Source: Sorex araneus (taxonomy: Eukaryota > Chordata > Mammalia > Eulipotyphla > Soricidae). From it: 64,000 nucleotides of DNA. The stretch is from NCBI RefSeq assembly GCF_027595985.1, contig NC_073302.1:394868403-394932402 (forward strand), read 5' to 3'. Positions 61,177-64,000 of the stretch are shown in pieces. Position 1 is the stretch's first letter. Each line of letters starts with the position of its first letter. The notes beneath the pieces are model-generated. The model saw only the letters and a program-made list of their open reading frames with translations, was not told the DNA's origin and searched no databases. The position numbers and the translations under genes are program-made.

Positions 61177-61477
61177 CCACAAAAGGTCATTTTTATAATC
61201 ACATTTTTTTAAATAAATCTCTACAGCCTTTTATTTTGTTATGCTCCCTAACTTTTGCTTCTATCTATGAGACTGTGCCCTGAGTCTTATCTCCAAACCT
61301 GACCTCTTAAGGCTCCACTTTCTTTCCTCACCACACCTCCACCACACCGGTGGTTGTTTCATTTCTACAAAGTTTTCTTCTAAAGGGGTCACTCTGGTCA
61401 GCAAAAGTTTCCGAGTTTTTAATTTATGTCACTTTCAACTAGAAATTTATAATTTTTCTAACTTGTTATTTATTTAT
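61177..61477. other. Non-repetitive DNA
   Basis: Nothing recognised. Confidence 0.4.
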
Positions 61478-61645
61478 TTTTGCTTTGGGGATATAGATGG
61501 TGGTGTTCAAGACTTACTCCTGACTTTACACTCATGGATCTCTCCTGGAGGGACTCAGAGGATTATATGGGGTGCTAGGAATGGAACTCAGATCACCTGC
61601 ATGAAAAGCAAGCAATCTACCCGCTGTACTCTGTCTTCTGCCCCC
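61478..61645 (-). mobile_element. Old SOR-type SINE, type I, reverse
   Basis: TTTGCTTTGGGGATATAGAT, CTTACTCCTGACTTTACACT, TATATGGGGTGCTAGGAATG and CCCGCTGTACTCTGTCTTCT. Confidence 0.8.
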
Positions 61646-61675
61646 TTGAACTGGGGATCTAAGAAATAGGGAAGA

Positions 61676-61855
61676 AATAGGGTGCAATGGTTAAGTCTAT
61701 GCCTGAGCTTAGATCCCAGCTCTATCTCTTCATAACTGCGTGATTCAGACACATTACTTGGTCATTTTTTGAGTTTCCTGTTTTCTAACTTTGGGTTCCT
61801 AAAAGCCCTAACCACAGGGTTATTGAGTACTAAGTGGGTAAATACAGGAAAATCA
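61676..61855 (+). mobile_element. MIR SINE
   Basis: GGTGCAATGGTTAAGTCTAT, GATCCCAGCTCTATCTCTTC, AACTGCGTGATTCAGACACA, GAGTTTCCTGTTTTCTAA and CAGGGTTATTGAGTACTAAG follow the MIR consensus in order. This is a mammal-wide ancient element. Confidence 0.8.
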
Positions 61856-62194
61856 AATGCCATATGGCAAAAGAACGGGGTTTCAAGGTTTTCTATTTAG
61901 CCACAAGAGTGCATGTTAATTTTTCTTCATCCTTATGTAGGTTCTGCATGCCGAACAGAGCTTTGATTCTCTTGCATTTATGTTCCGTTCTACTGCCATC
62001 TTGATTTTTATTTATTTACCTTGTGAGTCTCTCAAGGGGTACTCAGGATGTCTTTGGGAACCATCAACAATTCTCATCAGTGATTTCCAACCAACCATGC
62101 TGACAGGTCAGTGCACGGACCTGAGAATGCAATGCTGTCCCTTCCTTGTTGAGCCAGGCATTACCTGGGCCACCAGTAATCTCTGGGTTTGAGG
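61856..62194. other. Non-repetitive DNA
   Basis: Nothing recognised. Confidence 0.35.
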
Positions 62195-62296
62195 GCTTCC
62201 CACAAAAATAGTGCTTGGAAACCACGTAATGCTAGAAATCAAACCTGGGTAAGACACATGCTGAGTTTGCATCCTAACTGTTCTGTATCCAGGCCC
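62195..62296 (-). mobile_element. Very old SOR-type SINE fragment, reverse
   Basis: AATGCTAGAAATCAAACCTG, GTAAGACACATGCTGAG and GTTCTGTATCCAGGCCC fit the reversed head region. Confidence 0.4.
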
Positions 62297-64000
62297 TCTG
62301 CTTTCTTGTTCTGGATCTGTCAAGTTCTTTTCACCTTATCAAAGAATAGTCTTGGGGTAACCTCTGTAATTACTTGATTAATAGAATGACTTTTTAGGAT
62401 TGATCCTTACCAGCCTCTTTTTTGCAGAGAGGAAGTATATTTAAAGAGACACAGTTTGGGGGATGCACTGTAACAGACTATGATACAGAATGTGGGGGAA
62501 ATTCCAAGGGCACACAGACCCTTCATTACTTGTTGCCACAGAAGCAGCAGCTTGTTAGAGATGCTAAAAGCAAGTAATAAAATCCTTAGGCATTCTCATT
62601 TAAATTTCCAATCTTAATTCTCAACATTCCTTCTTTCTCCTTTAAGTATTTACTGATGGATTCTTAACATTGTTTATTTCCTTCAAATGTGATCCTTTCC
62701 AAAATAAATAAAACAGATTTGTTCAACAACTTCTCTCCTATTTTAGTTACCAAACGGACAAACATTTCTTTAGTTCTCCAACATGGACCTACTGTGATTC
62801 CAGTCTCTTTGCTCACAGCTTATTTCTACTCTTTGGTCATGCCTTTGCCCTGTACATTTCCTAGATAGCTGTTGCTCTTAGTAGCTTTCAAGATATGCTC
62901 TTACGATTTTGCAGTTCCAGAGTATTCTATTTTCTTTCCCTCCAAAAGACAATGCAGAGAAAGTGGTAGGACTCACTGTTACTTCACTAGATGATATGAG
63001 AAATTTTGTCTCAGGTTCTGGAACTCAATCTTTTCTAAATCCCAGACTGTGGATTGAAATTAATTTTTTTCAAATAAATTAAAAGATTGTCAGAAAAATG
63101 TTTGAATTGTATACCTATTTTCTATGAATACAGACCCAAGGTTGAATAAAAATTTCTCTGTCAATTTTTATTTGGAGAAAGTGGGAAAGTTTAAATAGCC
63201 TAGTTCTAGACCATTGTTTTCTAACCCTTTTCCCTAAAAGTACCCCCCTTCCTGTGGCCCTGACCAACCCACTGGTCCCTAATTTGTGCTCTGGTTTTGC
63301 ATTTATGTGATATTTCACCTGCGGCCCGGCCCCTTGGAATCACCTAGGTCCCCACAAAGTCCATATGCTCCTAGTTGAAAAACATTGTCTTTGTCTATAA
63401 CCAGTGCTGACCTTATCTAACTGGAATTGTCCATCCTGGGTAATTATTCCCTAAATTTTTATGGGACCTTGTTAAAACTTACAATATGGCACTTACAAAA
63501 TCAAGTTGCCTAAGGGAAGCTAAACTCATCTTTGAAGGAGGAAGTTTAAGAAGAAACAGAGATAAGTAATCCTGCCTCTGTGTTTAAGTAATCTAATACT
63601 TTGTCCCAAGCTACCTCATCGACTTGGCACTTCTCTGGAATATAAATACTAGAAACAGCAAGTATGTTAATCAATGATATTTTCCAGAAATTGAACTTAA
63701 AGGTCATTTCAGTTTTGAGTAAATGGAAGTAAAACTGAAAAATGTTCTGGCTATTTTATGGGAAAACATTTCTGTAATGTTTTAGATTGTTTTAGATTAT
63801 TCTATTTCCACAATTTGGCAATTTGCTTATAACGAGTCATCAACATATATTAAAGTAAATTTATATTTACTTAATATAGTTTACTTAATATAGCATATTG
63901 TTACTTAATATAGCTTATTGTTTGTACATGATATGTTGACATTTTTCTAAAACCATCTTACTTTTATGTATAAATTAAGTCTGCCTTCAGCCCTTATTTC
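62297..64000. other. Non-repetitive AT-rich DNA
   Basis: No gene or clear repeat recognised up to the window end. Confidence 0.4.

Overview
This is a stretch of mammalian nuclear DNA, almost certainly from a shrew (genus Sorex or a close relative). The main evidence is a dense population of tRNA-derived SINEs of the shrew SOR type: a head resembling GCTGGAGCGATAGCACAGCG, a pol III B box GGTTCGATTCC, and an A-rich or CAGTGCTA-type 3' end. They occur in both orientations with target-site duplications (TSDs). Placental LINE-1 pieces, one MIR and MLT1-like LTR pieces are also present. Nothing is bacterial, and I see no operon, CRISPR array or tRNA gene. No complete protein-coding gene can be supported. 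The long reading frames are artefacts of (GGAA)n/(GAAA)n arrays, CpG-rich DNA or SINEs.

Layout. 1-17 kb: AT-rich intergenic or intronic DNA with an old LTR, about a dozen SINEs (one with an internal inversion at 11.5 kb) and an L1 3' end. 17.3-18.1 kb: a very long purine-only microsatellite behind an old SINE. 21.8-24.4 kb: a cluster of a composite repeat (a roughly 270-bp module joined to a SINE variant) in alternating orientation, with GATA/TA repeats between copies. 26.3-26.7 kb: a 5'-truncated L1 with an (AAAAG)n tail. 29.5-37.4 kb: SINE pairs, two more (GGAA)n arrays and unassigned sequence. 37.5-38.9 kb: an MLT1-type LTR split by a second LTR and a SINE.

40.0-43.1 kb: a 5'-truncated LINE-1 carrying the ORF2 C-terminal region and 3' UTR. 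It is interrupted by a 1.36-kb insert with no ORFs and a perfect 19-bp TSD. The insert's 3' end is L1-like and its 5' end is CpG-rich with a repeated segment. This is the best candidate here for an undescribed element. 43.1-49.4 kb is mostly non-repetitive. 49.45-51.85 kb is a strong CpG island with an ATG-free stretch ending in a good splice donor (AAG|GTAAGA), most simply a promoter and 5' UTR exon of a gene extending rightwards; the gene is not identified. 52-64 kb is AT-rich, probably intronic if that reading is right. It holds SINEs, a 250-bp duplicated segment (52.3 and 55.6 kb), a MIR and a 30-nt 5' fragment of U2 snRNA flanked by short direct repeats.

SINE labels used below. Type I: tRNA-like head, a body containing CATCCCATATGG, and an A-rich tail. 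Type II: the same head, a body containing GGCAAGCTACCGAGAGTAT, and an end in CAGTGCTACAGTGCTACA. Type III: type II with an extra internal segment containing CCTGAAAGAGCCTCC. All boundaries were read by eye and may be off by several bases.
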